A DNA stretch of 64,000 nucleotides from Hysterangium stoloniferum (taxonomy: Eukaryota > Basidiomycota > Agaricomycetes > Hysterangiales > Hysterangiaceae). The notes beneath the pieces were generated by a model, which was not told the origin of the DNA, ran no database searches, and saw only the letters and a program-made list of their open reading frames with translations. The translations under genes were made by a program, and so were the position numbers. Shown here one piece after another: positions 44,554 to 55,439 of the stretch. The stretch covers positions 62,001 through 126,000 of the forward strand of contig WHVD01000156.1 in assembly GCA_015178975.1 (NCBI GenBank). Direction: 5' to 3'. Every line of letters begins with the position of its first letter. Within the stretch, counting starts at the first letter, position 1.

Positions 44554-45640
44554 ATGTTGGTGCTATTCACCATCCATAGATATCGTTACTTTGTTTTCCT
44601 CACATCATGCTCTCCTGAGATGACAGGTTGGGCAGCCCTTTCAAAGCAGATTCCCAAGCTCAAACGTGGTGTGAAACCACCTTCTACTAATACCATCCTC
44701 AAAACTACCGGAAACATTGCACGATTAGCCCTCAACGGGGCTGAAGAGTCTGCTGATGTGTTCCCACCACTCAAAAGTGTGATTGGAGGCACTATATTTT
44801 TCCTTGACTCATTTGAGGTGAACAAATAAAACAATGATTTTCTATCATATGCAACAACTCATCACCTATTCATACGAAGTGTCTCAAAGCAGCCAGAGAA
44901 AATTGGACCTTACTGGATCGCTGTGCCAGCAATTCAGAGCTTCTAGACAGCAAGACCCTTCCACAGGAGTTGCAAAATATGTACAATGAGTTGATGTCGT
45001 GAGTAGTTTCCTTGGTGGAGCATGGGGTTATTTCCTGATATATGACAATATTCAAAGTTTTGTTGCTGATGTCAAGGCTAAAGCTGTGGATGGGAAATGT
45101 TAGTTGAAAGGTGGCTTTGGTGTGATATATCTTTGAGAAGAGGAACCGAAGATATTATCCTTAAACCTCGAGTTGGGAGAAAAACTTCACAAGTTTGAAA
45201 TGGCCAGGTAGGCTCATGTTATAATGGCCTTGTCGAATCAATCTTTATGGTTGTCTCTTCCCAGGAAATGTTGCCATGATCAATTGTTATTGAAGAATCA
45301 GTTACATCACCTTCAGGACCAAGCTGAACAGTCCCGACAACTTCAGCTGTCCAGAGATGTGATCAATCGGATTGAGGTCATTCTCAAGCTTACCCTTTTC
45401 TCCAGCTACTTATGTGTCTGTGTTTAGAACTATCAACATGGATTGCCTTCTCTCCTTCAGTCCATTGTACAAAGGGAGTTTTCTGGTGTGGAAATCAGGT
45501 TAAGTGGATTAGAAGGTACGTGTATTTATATATTTAACCAGTCACTCCAGATTAACACAACTAACAGCAGACTATGGAAAATCCCTTTTCTTGTTTTTTT
45601 TCGAGAACCCACACGGTTAATGGTGACGTGATTTGAAGCT
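44554..45640 (+). pseudogene. STAND/NLR-N-terminus-like gene, copy 2
   Basis: Exon 1 (about 44,600-44,815) encodes GWAALSKQIPKLKRG...TGNIARLALNGAEESAD and FPPLKSVIGGTIFFLDSF; a GT-AG intron (44,816-44,877) is followed by CLKAARENWTLLDRC...LQNMYNELMS, then FVADVKAKAVDG...LKGGFGVIY (45,055-45,205), then QDQAEQSRQLQLSRDVINRI and LQSIVQREFSGVEIRLSGLEG-like residues (to about 45,520). This helical order resembles N-terminal regions of Agaricomycete NACHT/STAND proteins, which act in signalling and nonself recognition. No nucleotide-binding or repeat domain follows. Several exons lie in clashing frames, so I call it a pseudogene. Confidence 0.5.
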
Positions 45641-46019
45641 AGCAGTGGCAGTTATGCCACTTGAAAAGTTTTCAAAAAATGGCTCTGTTAACTGACACTA
45701 TGGAATGTGGCAAGCATTCCAGCTGTCCGGAATATGCTTTCTCTGGCCCTTCCCAAATCAAATGGCATTTCTCCTCAGAAACATTCCAGAGAAGCAAGGT
45801 TCCGGGGTGGGTTCTCTTTCTCGCCCACGCTCTAAATTTTACCATCTATTTTTGTTACCCTGTGCACGTTACTTATTTTTGTTTTTCTTGAGGAGCCTGG
45901 TGGGAAAGGAAGACTAGTTCAAACTGTTAGGATTATTTGCACAGTTCTAATTAAAGACTCTCAGGGAGTGATGACTCCCTTGAGTATGTGGTAACTCCAC
46001 TGAGAGGTTACACTGGTAA

Positions 46020-46365
46020 TTGTTCCTGGCACACATGTTGGATCCCCCTCATACATGTTGTTCCCCACACACGCATGGCACAATGTGTTGTGTGTCCTGC
46101 ACACATTGGGTCCCCCTTGCATGCATTGTGCGTCCCACACACATGTTGGATTCCCCTCACACACATTGTTCCAGGTGCACATGATGGATTCCCTAAGCAC
46201 ACACTGTGTATAAGTGCACACTTGGTCACACACGCACTGTGTATAAGTGCACACTCGGTCATGCACGCACTGTGTATAAGTGCACACTCGGTCGCGCACG
46301 CACTGTGTATGAGTGCACACTTGTTTGCGTGCATGCTGTGTATCAGTGTGCACAATATAGACAAT
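46020..46365. repeat. Compound minisatellite
   Basis: About five 33-bp units ACTGTGTATAAGTGCACAC... at 46,203-46,365, preceded by degenerate units of CACACATGTTGGATCCCCCT type at 46,020-46,200. Frames through it are artefacts. Confidence 0.85.
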
Positions 46366-46439
46366 GCATTTGCACACTGCTCATGCCACAGTGTAAAAGA
46401 AACAATAAAAAACTATCTGTGCATATCCCTAGTACTGAT

Positions 46440-47030
46440 CTTATTGTGTTTCAGTCATCCTTTCCTACAATTCTTTACATGGCTCAGGGGCAAATGTGCC
46501 TGGTCCCCACACACATTCATGATTGATTGCTCAGATACAGAAGCACTCGCACTTAATTTGGCATTTGCAGACTCCCCTGTAAGTATTTTGTATTGTTATT
46601 GACAGTTATGGGAGGCTTGGGGTGCAAATATAAAGAAAAAGGTATTTATTAAAGTTCAATTTATACTTAAACTGCTAATAGTTGGCAGATTGTTATCAGA
46701 ACCAAAGGCCATGATAAAGAAGACCATGGAGAAATACTACATGATGTCCAACAAACTGTAGTATCTCTTCTGATAGCAAAAACCCCTGAAGAATTTGAAG
46801 GATGATGGATGGAGATCCAAGAGGCATGGGCAGAACAGAAGGCTTGGCTCAAATATATGGCAAACAAATGGATCCCACATAGGGAATGTTGGTGTCATGC
46901 TTGGTGCAAGGTCTGTCCTCTTTGTTTTTATTCAATCTTGCTAATTATTTTTTTTCTAGAATGCACATTATGGTATTGTTCTAGATTGATAGGCTTTGTC
47001 TGTACAACTTCCCACCATCTTTGCCCTTCA
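46440..47030 (+). pseudogene. MULE-like transposase remnant
   Basis: HTFMIDCSDTEALALNLAF (about 46,515-46,570) resembles the first catalytic Asp block of Mutator-like transposases, which often reads as a 'MIDCS.TE' motif in fungal copies. Further on, IKKTMEKYYMMSNK and WLKYMANKWIPHRECWCHAW resemble the segment before the 'TNN..ESWH' zinc-finger-adjacent motif. Stops and frame changes lie between the blocks. No terminal inverted repeats were found. Moderately sure of the family, sure that it is dead. Confidence 0.5.
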
Positions 47031-47814
47031 TTGTTTGGTTTTTGAGTAAGTCGCTCTTATGTGAATTGTGCAATGTATCTACACCTATAATACTTGGAAT
47101 TCCAGATTGTAAAATTATGTTGGGTACCTTAGTGAGGCCCATCAAGGTTTCTTGTAAAAAACAAGTTACTGATCAGGGGATGACATCCTTTATCTCCATA
47201 GAAGAATTCTTCAGAATAGGGGCACTACGAAACAGCTGTGTACTGACTGACAGATCATGAACAGAAATGTACAAAAGTCTTCCAAACACCCTGGTCTTCC
47301 CACTAAACTTACCCAATTAAATGTAAGAATATACGACGGGTTTTCATGTGGGTGAAGGGGTGACAAAGCCCTTAACTAAAATAAAGCTGATGACTAAGCT
47401 ACTGTAAAGCACTACCTAGCCGAGCATTGAATAAACCAATGATGTGCAACACTATATGAGTTCTAACATTAAAATAATCACAGCATTTTCAGGAATTGTT
47501 GTAAGCATGGCTTACAACACGGACCCTTAGTTAGTTACATAAGCATACCTGTCTTTGTGTTCGCTAGTTCATAGAGCAATACCATTGTCCTATCAATGTG
47601 ACCATAGACCCAGCCTATATGATGACAGGCTTTCAATTGCTAAGGTCTGGTACGTTGCCACATTTAGTTCATTCTTCATTAATCACTATGGGTATATATT
47701 CTGTTTGTTGTAAACTTACATAACATATTTAGTCTGAGGCCCGTCAGCCGTGAGAGTGTGGTGCTGGGACACAATATATATCGACTCCGAATCCCCAATG
47801 CTAGCCATAATATC

Positions 47815-47985
47815 ACCTATAAACATTGTCGGGGTCACTTTCATCTCCGGGGTCATCCTCATTGTTGGGGCGACGGGTAACTATTGGGGCCGTCCCACCA
47901 TTGGGACTGTTGGGACTGTCATCATTGGGGCCGTTTTCATTGTTGGGGCGGCTGTAACCATTGGGGCGACCGTAACTGCCCTTGT
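47815..47985. repeat. Degenerate ATTGGGGC-type short repeat
   Basis: About ten imperfect copies of ATTGTTGGGGCG / ATTGGGGCCGT, ending exactly where VPS15 homology starts. It may mark the truncation point of the pseudogene. Confidence 0.6.
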
Positions 47986-48764
47986 TCGAGGCGCTGCATT
48001 GCAAACATTAATGCAAGTGGTATGCGCATTATTAATTTATTATCTAGGTTTTGTGTCCTCATGATCCTATTAGCTAATGCTTGTCAATGTGATTACTCCC
48101 TCCAACGCTTCTACTTTCCCCCAAGTATATTTTCCCAAACATTCGACACCCGTATAAAGATCCCGATGTTTTCGTTCGGTGTACGCTAGCGTACGGTATT
48201 TAGAAATGGGCCAGGCGATCAAGGGTCATGGGTCATTTAAACTGGCTCATACGGATGAATATGACGATGCACTTCACGAGGTGAGAAAAATGTATTTCTG
48301 TGCTTTTGGATGCTCAGATGCGTCTTTATCTAGGTTTCTTACAATGCCAGTCTACAAGACTTACAATCATCCATTCAAGACTTATTAATTTTATTATTGA
48401 TCTATCGATCCAATGTTGTGAAACGCGCCGTACTACATAACGTCTCTTCGCTCTGTGTTTTCCTTGGACGGCGGAAGACGAATGATGTATTGCTCGGGCA
48501 CATGATCACATATCTCAATGATCGATATTGGCTTCTGCGGTATGCATTTTTCTAGACGATTGTCGGTGTTGCGGGATGTGTTGGCGGTCGAAGCTTAGAA
48601 GAGTATATTTTTCCAGTGATGATGCAAGCTTTATCTGGTAAATCTTTTCCCCCCACCCAGCGCCTCCCATTGACAAGTGCTGTTCTTTGCAGACGATGAA
48701 GCAACAGTTGTCGCTTGTGTTCTCAGTCTTTGTGAACTGGGTCGTTTCCAAAGAATGCGTCTGT

Positions 48765-49139
48765 CACTGGAGGCACCCCAAGGTTTTTGGAGTTGGAAAA
48801 CCTTCTGAAAATCCTACTATTTGGCCAAATTTTCTAAGAATTCTTTGAACTGATAAATTAGTTGATAATTTCAAGTTTTAGTAGGATTTTCCAAACTGGA
48901 AAATCATATCTGAAAACTTTAAATATTTGTATTAGAAAATCTGAGGAAACATCATTAGTCAGAGTTTCTTGATACAAATTTTTAAGGTTTTCAGATATGA
49001 TTTCTGACTTTGGAAAATCCTACTAAAATTTAAGAAATTTCAACCATTTATCAGTTCAAAGAATTCTTAGAAAAGTTGGCCAAATATTAGGATTTTTGGA
49101 AGGTTTTCAAACTCCAAAAAAATTGGGGTGCCTCCAGTG
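48765..49139. mobile_element. Fold-back MITE with CACTG ends, inserted in VPS15 exon
   Basis: 375 bp. The termini CACTGGAGGCACCCCAA / TTGGGGTGCCTCCAGTG extend into arms of about 180 bases that cover nearly the whole element. The target duplication is TGT (48,762-48,764; 49,140-49,142). Removing it restores continuous VPS15 coding around MRLWKLM. There is no ORF of its own. A second copy is at 1-282. Confidence 0.9.
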
Positions 49140-49774
49140 TGTGGAAGCTCATGAGTGATACCTTGGGCTTCCTTTATCATGCGAATATATGGATCAGAGA
49201 AGGTGTGTCCTGCCAGTATTTTGTTGAATCCAAATAACATTTAAGGAAATCTAGGTCCCTCCGCATTTATTGCAGGAGAAACAAAGAATCTGCCCTCAAC
49301 AGATGTTTGGTGTATACTATATCCTTCTTTAAAACATTTCTTGCGTTCGGATCTGCGAAGTATAAGCCAGAGGATTCTCCTTTTAACGTTGAAAACTCCT
49401 GTATATTATTGGATCACTACAAATCGCTCCTATATACATCAGTTCATCACATCTTTCATACAGTTTTCACGCCAAGTGTTCGATGCGGCAGTGCTTTGGG
49501 CGATGAAAACCGATAAGACTAATTTCTGGAAAGCTCAATGCTCAAAAGGTAAGACCGCTCCGAAGGCTGAGCCACCCAGGGAGACTTTGATATCCAATAG
49601 ATAATCAGAAGCTACTCAGGAGCTACTTGTAGAGCTGCAAACCGGACAGAAGAGTATGTGACCAGTTATTTTACTGGTTATGTTCCTGAATGATAATACA
49701 GGGATGAAGCTAATATCTCCAAGCTTCAAAAGCTTGGGATGACTTCTACTGACGAGATAAAAATTTTAGCACTT

Positions 49775-50008
49775 CGTGACTATATCATTAAACTTTCCAA
49801 TGTGCTATCAAGGTGAGATATATCAAGGACACTGATCGACATATGAGACTGGCATGATCTAGTTTTGCTACATGGTCGAAAGAACCGGAACCCGTGACTA
49901 TATCATTAAACCTCCCAATGTGCTATCAAGGTGAGATATATCAAGGACACTGATCGACATATGAGACTGACATGATCTAGTTTTGCTACACGGTCGAAAG
50001 AACCAGAA
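49775..50008 (+). repeat. 117-bp tandem duplication within VPS15
   Basis: CGTGACTATATCATTAAAC...GAAAGAACCGGAACC at 49,775-49,891 is repeated at 49,892-50,008 with a handful of differences. It encodes the ALRDYIIKLSN region and an intron-like stretch (GTGAGATATATC). Confidence 0.88.
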
Positions 50009-52399
50009 CCAGAAGCAATGGCGCAAACGACGTCTGGCGTCGAGCTCCAGAAGCTCAGCGTTGTCCCACAAACTATATTCATCGCGACGAGGCCCTCCGA
50101 AGTTTCCACCAAAGCGGGATCGTCACGGCTGTCAACACTCATGGACGTCACGGATTGTACAACAGTCCACGCCTACCTCGTGTGGGTAGCCTGGAGCACA
50201 TGAACCACTTTGATGATTTGGGACGTAGACCAGCCGTCATAAATTTATCCTTCTCTTCTCTCATTATCCACGGCGATCGCGAGCGCGCCGCCTCTATGTC
50301 ATCCGTGCGCCCCAGCAGTATCATGCCGCCTCCGCCACCGCCGCCCAACCCTCCTGAAAATAGACCTTCAAGCCCCTCCGTTTCAATGGTGTCCAGCACT
50401 ATTGATGGTTCCTCATCGCGTACGAGGCCCCACCTGCACATGGGGAGCACTGACTACCAGAAAGCGCCTGCGGCGGTAGGCTCGGTGAAGGCCAACGCGA
50501 CTGGCTTGTTGGTAGCCCCATCCATTTCGCGGATGGGGATTGAGGTAGAGGAAGATGATACGGTTCTGTCGGGACGGTCTTCGCCTGTATCCAACGTCGG
50601 TACGGTGTGGGCTGGTCATCGCTCCGTGCAGTCAACAAAGTCGATCTCCATGAGGTTCAGTGTGTGCAATTGATATTGGCTGCGACGTGTATTCGCGTTA
50701 ACTTCTCTGCGGTTTACAACCTCGAGACACAGACATCAATGCCCTGGGACAACTCTACGATGAGAACTCCCGTGAAGCAATGGTTGATTTCGTACCAAAG
50801 GTCCATGAAGGACCTGTCCGTCGACGAAATACCCCGTGACAAAACGCGTTTTTGATGCAAGGAAGCCAGCGTCGACCAGATTGGGAATCTCATATCGCAC
50901 TCCGCAACGGTCAATGGCACCGCTGTCGCGCCAGACTATTTGTTCTTTGTGACGTGTTCAGATGGTGAGACCGTGGGGGTGTGGGGGGATACTGCGAGAT
51001 TGGCAAGAATGTGACTAGTAAGCCGCGGCAGACGTATTCGCAGCATCATGCGCGTGTGACAGCGGTATGTATGCTTGAGGGTGTCCATTGTTTTGCAAGT
51101 GCAGGTGACGGTGGGAGTCTCCATGTTGTAAGAGTGCATGTATCATCCAGTTGGTTGATGCCCAAGTATAGTAAACTTCAGGTAGTAAGAGAGCATCGAG
51201 TAGACCATGCAGGGGGATACATCACATCTCTAGTGCACTACAATACAGGTAAATATTTATTTATTTAACCAAGTCATTTACCTCTTTCTAACTCGTGTCT
51301 TTTAGAAACTACCTCCAACATCATATATGCTACTACACGTGCTACTCTCGTCGTCCTCGACCTTCGCACTATGCGAATATTACAGACCATAGAGAATCCT
51401 CGGCACCATGGACCAATCGGTACCTTCTGTGTTGATTGGGTAATGGTTGCTCTCGAGGTCCGACCTTCCGCTCAATCAGAGGGAATGGTATTGATTGATT
51501 CGTGGGACATTGAAACGACAAGCTTAGTTGAGACATATGAAACTCGGGAATCTTCCCCTGACACATCGACATCTACGGTGCAAATCGGGGCTGCTCCCTC
51601 GGCCATCTCCGGAATAGAGGCTGAAAAGAATCCCGCGGCTACTATTGCGGTCTTGCAGTTCCACCCGATCTGATGCGGGCATTGAACACATTGGGGAAGG
51701 TGGGGGAAGTGTATTAAAAACAGGGGGAGGCGGTTTCATCGTGACAGGCTCGGAACATAGAAAACTGTGGCTGTAAGATTTGGGTAGTATGGAGCGGTCT
51801 ACTGTATTGACTGGATTTGATATCGATGGCGATAAGGCATCATTCAGGTAAGTCTATTTGGAACCCCTTGGTTCATTTGCCGTATGTATTAACGATCATG
51901 TTCCATTCTTAGCACGACTAATGACACCATCGATTCTGAGACTATTACTCATGTCTAGTCCACCAAGACGCCCTGGTGGCAGCTAGAATCAGCGGACAGT
52001 CTCAAGGACGAATCTCATCATTAGCCACGAGCAGCATCTGCTGAAGGCTCACCAAGACTGTATAACAGCCCTTGCGTGTATCTATTCACCCTTCCGCGGC
52101 GGTATCGTCAGCGGTGACAGGTCTGGTATTGTGAAGGTCTGGCGCGTAGAGGAAGCCCAGTGACGGCAAAAATTTTTGTATCTATTAGCGGTTTTTGCCG
52201 CAGGTCGTGTATCTAATTCCCTTTTCAAATTCTTTTTGTCACATCGACTGGCACTATGTTCCGTTTGATGGGTAACCACATCAGATTCAAGGGAATCTAT
52301 ATAGAGATATATTGTGTCGGGTAAACAGGGCGGACTGCATTCGCTACTCTTTATTAAATCGAAATTGAGTTAGAGGTTAGCGAAGAGCCCCGGCCGCCC

Positions 52400-52800
52400 G
52401 GCGAACATCACAATGTGTTAGGACCCGGAAGCATCCTTCTTTTGGTTATCTTGGCATGTGGGTCGTATTATTGGACAAGTTAACAAAGCAACCCCTCAGT
52501 AGAAACAAGGATATGTTTAAGGAAGAGGGAACTGTGTGGTATGCAGCTTTTGCCGTGGTGGCGTGATAAGACGCGTGGGAATAGGATGGGTTTCTTGGCT
52601 CTCAGCCTAAACCACGTGCGTTTCTACTCCGACTTGAGTTCAAAACCCTGCATTCCCTCCTAATTTGGGTTGTTCTTAATATAGTTCACTTAATTATTTC
52701 ACCGGCGGGTTTCTTGTGTCTGCGGTCGGAGCGCGAATATTAGTATGGCGACTCAACCTCCTGCGTATATAGCCCTGCCTGGTTCCACCACTCTCTTCTC
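52400..52800 (+). promoter_or_regulatory. Promoter-like repeat, copy 1
   Basis: Matches 55,440-56,020 over most of its length (e.g. GGAAGAGGGAACTGTGTGGT; TTCTTGGCTCTCAGCC) and ends GCGGTCGGAGC...CAACTCAACCTCCTGCGTATATAGCCCTGCC, a TATA-like box 70-80 bases before the minisatellite gene. The CACGTGCGTTTCTACTCCG stretch (52,613-52,631) is the empty site for the SINE-like insertion in copy 3. Confidence 0.65.
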
Positions 52801-52810
52801 GCCCTTTCAA

Positions 52811-52829
52811 CCCCCCCCCCCCCCCCCCC
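52811..52829. repeat. Poly-C run (19 C)
   Basis: Homopolymer in the presumed 5' leader before the 123-bp array; length is likely variable and error-prone in sequencing. Confidence 0.9.
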
Positions 52830-52839
52830 TTCAAGGGCT

Positions 52840-53600
52840 ATCTACTGCCGCCAAGTGATTGTCCTCCCTGCCACACTCGGGTCGCACTTCCCCTGCTGCC
52901 TCTCTGCCCTTGTCCCAGCTTTCTCTTCCCGTTCAGTCTGAAGTTGATTTGTCTACTCGTTTGTCTACTGCCACCAAGTCATTGTCCTCCCTGCCACACT
53001 CGGGTCACACTTTCCCTGCTGTCTCTCTGCCTTCGTCCCAGCTTTCTCTTTTGGTTCAGTCTAAAGTCAATTTTTCTACTCGTTTATCTACTGCCGCCAA
53101 GCCATTGTCCTCCCTGCCACACTCGGGTCACACTTTCCCTGCTGTCTCTCTGCCTTCGTCCCAGCTTTCTCTTTTGGTTCAGTCTGAAGTCAATTTTTCT
53201 ACTCGTTTATCTACTGCCGCCAAGCCATTGTCCTCCCTGCCACACTCGGATCACACTTCCCCTGCTGCCTCTCTGCCCTCGTCCCCGCTTTCTCTTTTGC
53301 TTCAGCGTAAAGTTGATTTGTCTACGCGTTATCTACTGCCGCCAAGCCATTGTCCTCCCTGCCACACTCGGGTCGCACTTCTCCTGCTGTCTCTCTTCCC
53401 TCGTCCCAGCTTTCTCTTCCAGTTCAGTCTGAAGTTGATTTTTCTACTCGTTTTATCTACTGCCGCCAAGCCATTGTCCTCCCTGCCACACTTGGGTTGC
53501 GCTTCCCCTGCTGCCTGCGCTGCCCTCTCTGCCCTTGTGTCAGCTTTCTCTTCCAGTTCACTCTGAAGTTGATTTCTCTACTCATTTATCGTCTTGTTAT
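52840..53600 (+). repeat. In-frame minisatellite, six units of about 123 bp
   Basis: Units begin CTACTGCC(G/A)CCAAG at about 52,840, 52,965, 53,088, 53,211, 53,333 and 53,456. 123 is a multiple of three, so one frame stays open for most of the array, with unit protein LSSLPHSGHTFPAVSLPS followed by SQLSLLVQSEVNFSTR. Unit 5 is one base short and shifts the frame. Confidence 0.92.
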
Positions 53601-53970
53601 TGACAGTATTTGTTCCCTTATAGGTTGTCTTCACGGCTAGGTATGTATTTTGCGTTAATCTAATATACTGCTATTCACATCTGTTATTTGCAGGTTCTTG
53701 TTATTCCACCTCGCCCGGCCTAAGTAACCCAAATGATGAGTCAAGGCGCCCCATACTGAGTTCACGACCTAGTGGATGTCATCGCCTCGCCGCAAGCTCC
53801 TTTGGAGATTTGACGCGTTGGCACGGGGTATGCTTATTTCTGATGGGTTGTGGGAAGATAAGGCGTTTGTCTTCATTACTGTACGTATCTTTCGTTCTCT
53901 CAACTTCTCGTTCTCACCAACAGAGCTCGGTTCCTGGCTCCCGACCCCTGCGGGGGTCGGGCGACTGTGA
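52859..53970 (+). CDS. Hypothetical spliced gene with repeat-coding first exon
   Basis: Ser/Leu/Pro-rich repeat frame, then a likely intron at 53,641-53,693 (GTATGTATTT...TTTGCAG), and a second part with LWRFDALARGMLISDGLWED and TELGSWLPTPAGVGRL at 53,776-53,970. The latter resembles short conserved segments seen in uncharacterised Agaricomycete proteins. It is preceded by a promoter-like repeat with a TATA box. The one-base-short fifth unit makes the complete frame doubtful. I do not recognise a function. Confidence 0.35.
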
Positions 53971-54120
53971 GCCCCGTAAGTGTCTTGTTTTTGTCCTAGT
54001 ATTATAAATACTAATAGATTGTTTTTTTTTTTTTTTCTATGTCATGTTTTTGCCGTTTTTATAATATATATACCTTATAATAATTATTTAAATGTTATAA
54101 ATTTTTTTTTTCATTCATCA

Positions 54121-54479
54121 CAGCTGTTTCGGGTACATAGTGCGGAGTTTGAAAATCAATAAAAAAAAATTCCGCTTGGGTCCCAAAAATAAATTGTCAC
54201 GTAACTCCATAACGGGGGGGAAGTGAGATATAATACTTGGTATTAACCATATATATATATGGGGAAAGCTATTACTGTAATTAGAATTACTTATTTCCTG
54301 TCGTTTAACATTTGGACCTCTGTGAAAGAATCAGCTCCCCCGCCACAATTGCACACTTGTTTGGGTTGAAACACAGGGAGGATAATATGATGATATATTA
54401 TATTTAAAAGTCTAAATAAGAATGGATGCTTATATAGTACAGAATGTAGGGAATGGCGACATGTACCCGAAACAGCTGT
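54121..54479. repeat. 19-bp inverted repeat flanking an AT-rich segment
   Basis: ACAGCTGTTTCGGGTACAT at 54,121-54,139 is inverted at 54,461-54,479 (ATGTACCCGAAACAGCTGT). The segment between is AT-rich with no gene. It could be the ends of a small transposon or a chance-conserved duplicate of the preceding gene's 3' end. Confidence 0.55.
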
Positions 54480-55290
54480 AAAAGCATTGCGAAGCAGTAA
54501 AATAAAATTTGAAGTTTGGACAACAGTCTCTGCCCGTGCACTCGAGGTCAACTTAGCTGTTAGCTGATTCCTCAAGACCATAGTTGCTTAAACAAGTGAG
54601 GGAATGAGACAGTGTCATCCGGTTGCTCAGTCGTAGGTACATCATGTGAGCTGTCCATTCTTAAGGATCAATGAGCATCTCTGCCCTTCGTGTGTTGGGC
54701 AAGCAACAATATATTTTTACGTCGCCACCGCTCTCGCACAGTCGGAAAGGCCCGGGCCGTGCTCAACCGGCGGAGGCAACTACCTATCGAGTGGTGCTGT
54801 GAGAACTACGCAAGATGAAAACATGAGATGAGGGACGGAGCTATATACATGGTAAATGTGGAACAATTGCGAAGGGGGACAAAGAGACAAGAAATATGTG
54901 GCCATGTGGCTGTTGAATGCGTGCGTCACGTCTCATCCAGAGAAACCGAACAAAGGTATTGTTCGATCTAATAGCCCTTGGCGTCAATGTTGTGGGAGGG
55001 ACTTGGAATAAATTCTAGGCCACACACAAGACGTTTTCTGCTAGTTTATATCTATCCGAAATATGGGATATTAACTATGTATATAGTGTGAATATTTAAA
55101 TGTTGGTATTTATTTTACATGTAGGTGAAATTCAGGATTTTCGCAGTGGTACCTGCTCAATATATACTATTTTTTACCTGCAATGACAATAGTACACAAA
55201 ATCTGCGGGCATGGATCGATGGAGGCTAATCACTATAATTAAATCCACCACACAATGAATAAAGTCTGGGAATGGAAGTGGAACTGAGGG
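54480..55290. other. No gene recognised
   Basis: AT-rich DNA with short frames only, one tract (54,720-54,800) of higher GC. No RNA gene or element end seen. Confidence 0.4.
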
Positions 55291-55380
55291 TGCATGTTTG
55301 TATTCGGTCGGAGCCGTACGACAACTCAACCTCTTATGTATAAAGCCCTGCCTTGTTCCACCACTCTTCGCCCCCACACA
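55290..55380 (+). promoter_or_regulatory. Promoter-like repeat, copy 2 (core only)
   Basis: TTCGGTCGGAGCCGTACGAC...ACCTCTTATGTATAAAGCCC with TGCCTTGTTCCACCACTCTTCGCCC, the same core as copies 1 and 3. A short ATG frame follows (55,435: MPQTDVNVLGLVARTHPSF), the start of which lies in the repeat unit itself. Confidence 0.6.
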
Positions 55381-55439
55381 CAACGCCACATCAACGCAAA
55401 GTCAGGCACACTGACGAGACGTATATCCGTCAACATGCC

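Larger units (their letters stand above)
41208..45950 (+). repeat. Left arm of a 4-5 kb inverted duplication
   Basis: Block by block, this matches the reverse complement of 59,940-63,907 (start GCTACACATGACTC here; partner near 63,900). Each arm contains two copies of the same decayed gene family. Arm lengths differ through independent solo-LTR insertions. Confidence 0.8.
47985..52161 (+). pseudogene. VPS15: VPS15 (PI3-kinase regulatory subunit), 3' two-thirds, inactivated
   Basis: Vps15 is the scaffold kinase that, with Vps34, makes phosphatidylinositol 3-phosphate in endosomal sorting and autophagy. Visible in order: HEAT-repeat region (ALVRGAALQTLMQV at 47,980; RYLEMGQAIKGHG; VVKRAVLHNVSSLCVFLGRR; TNDVLLGHMITYLNDRYWLL), linker (FDAAVLWAMKTDKTNFWKAQ; ASMSSVRPSSIMPPPPPPP), then the WD40 region (FFVTCSDGETVGVW; HARVTAVCMLEGVHCFASAG; VVLDLRTMRILQTIENPRHH; SPFRGGIVSGDRSGIVKVW, stop at 52,161). 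The N-terminal kinase domain is absent. Lesions: stop after YAFF near 48,556, frame changes (e.g. before RYLEMG), a fold-back transposon in the RMRLWKLM codons (48,765-49,139), a 117-bp tandem duplication (49,775-50,008), and missing WD40 stretches. Confidence 0.88.

Noticed and set aside
44554-45640. Complete NLR gene
   Set aside because: No Walker A/B motifs or repeat domain follow within the block.
45961-46377. Cys/His-rich repeat frames resembling zinc fingers
   Set aside because: They come from the 33-bp minisatellite; spacing is dictated by the repeat and all frames look alike.
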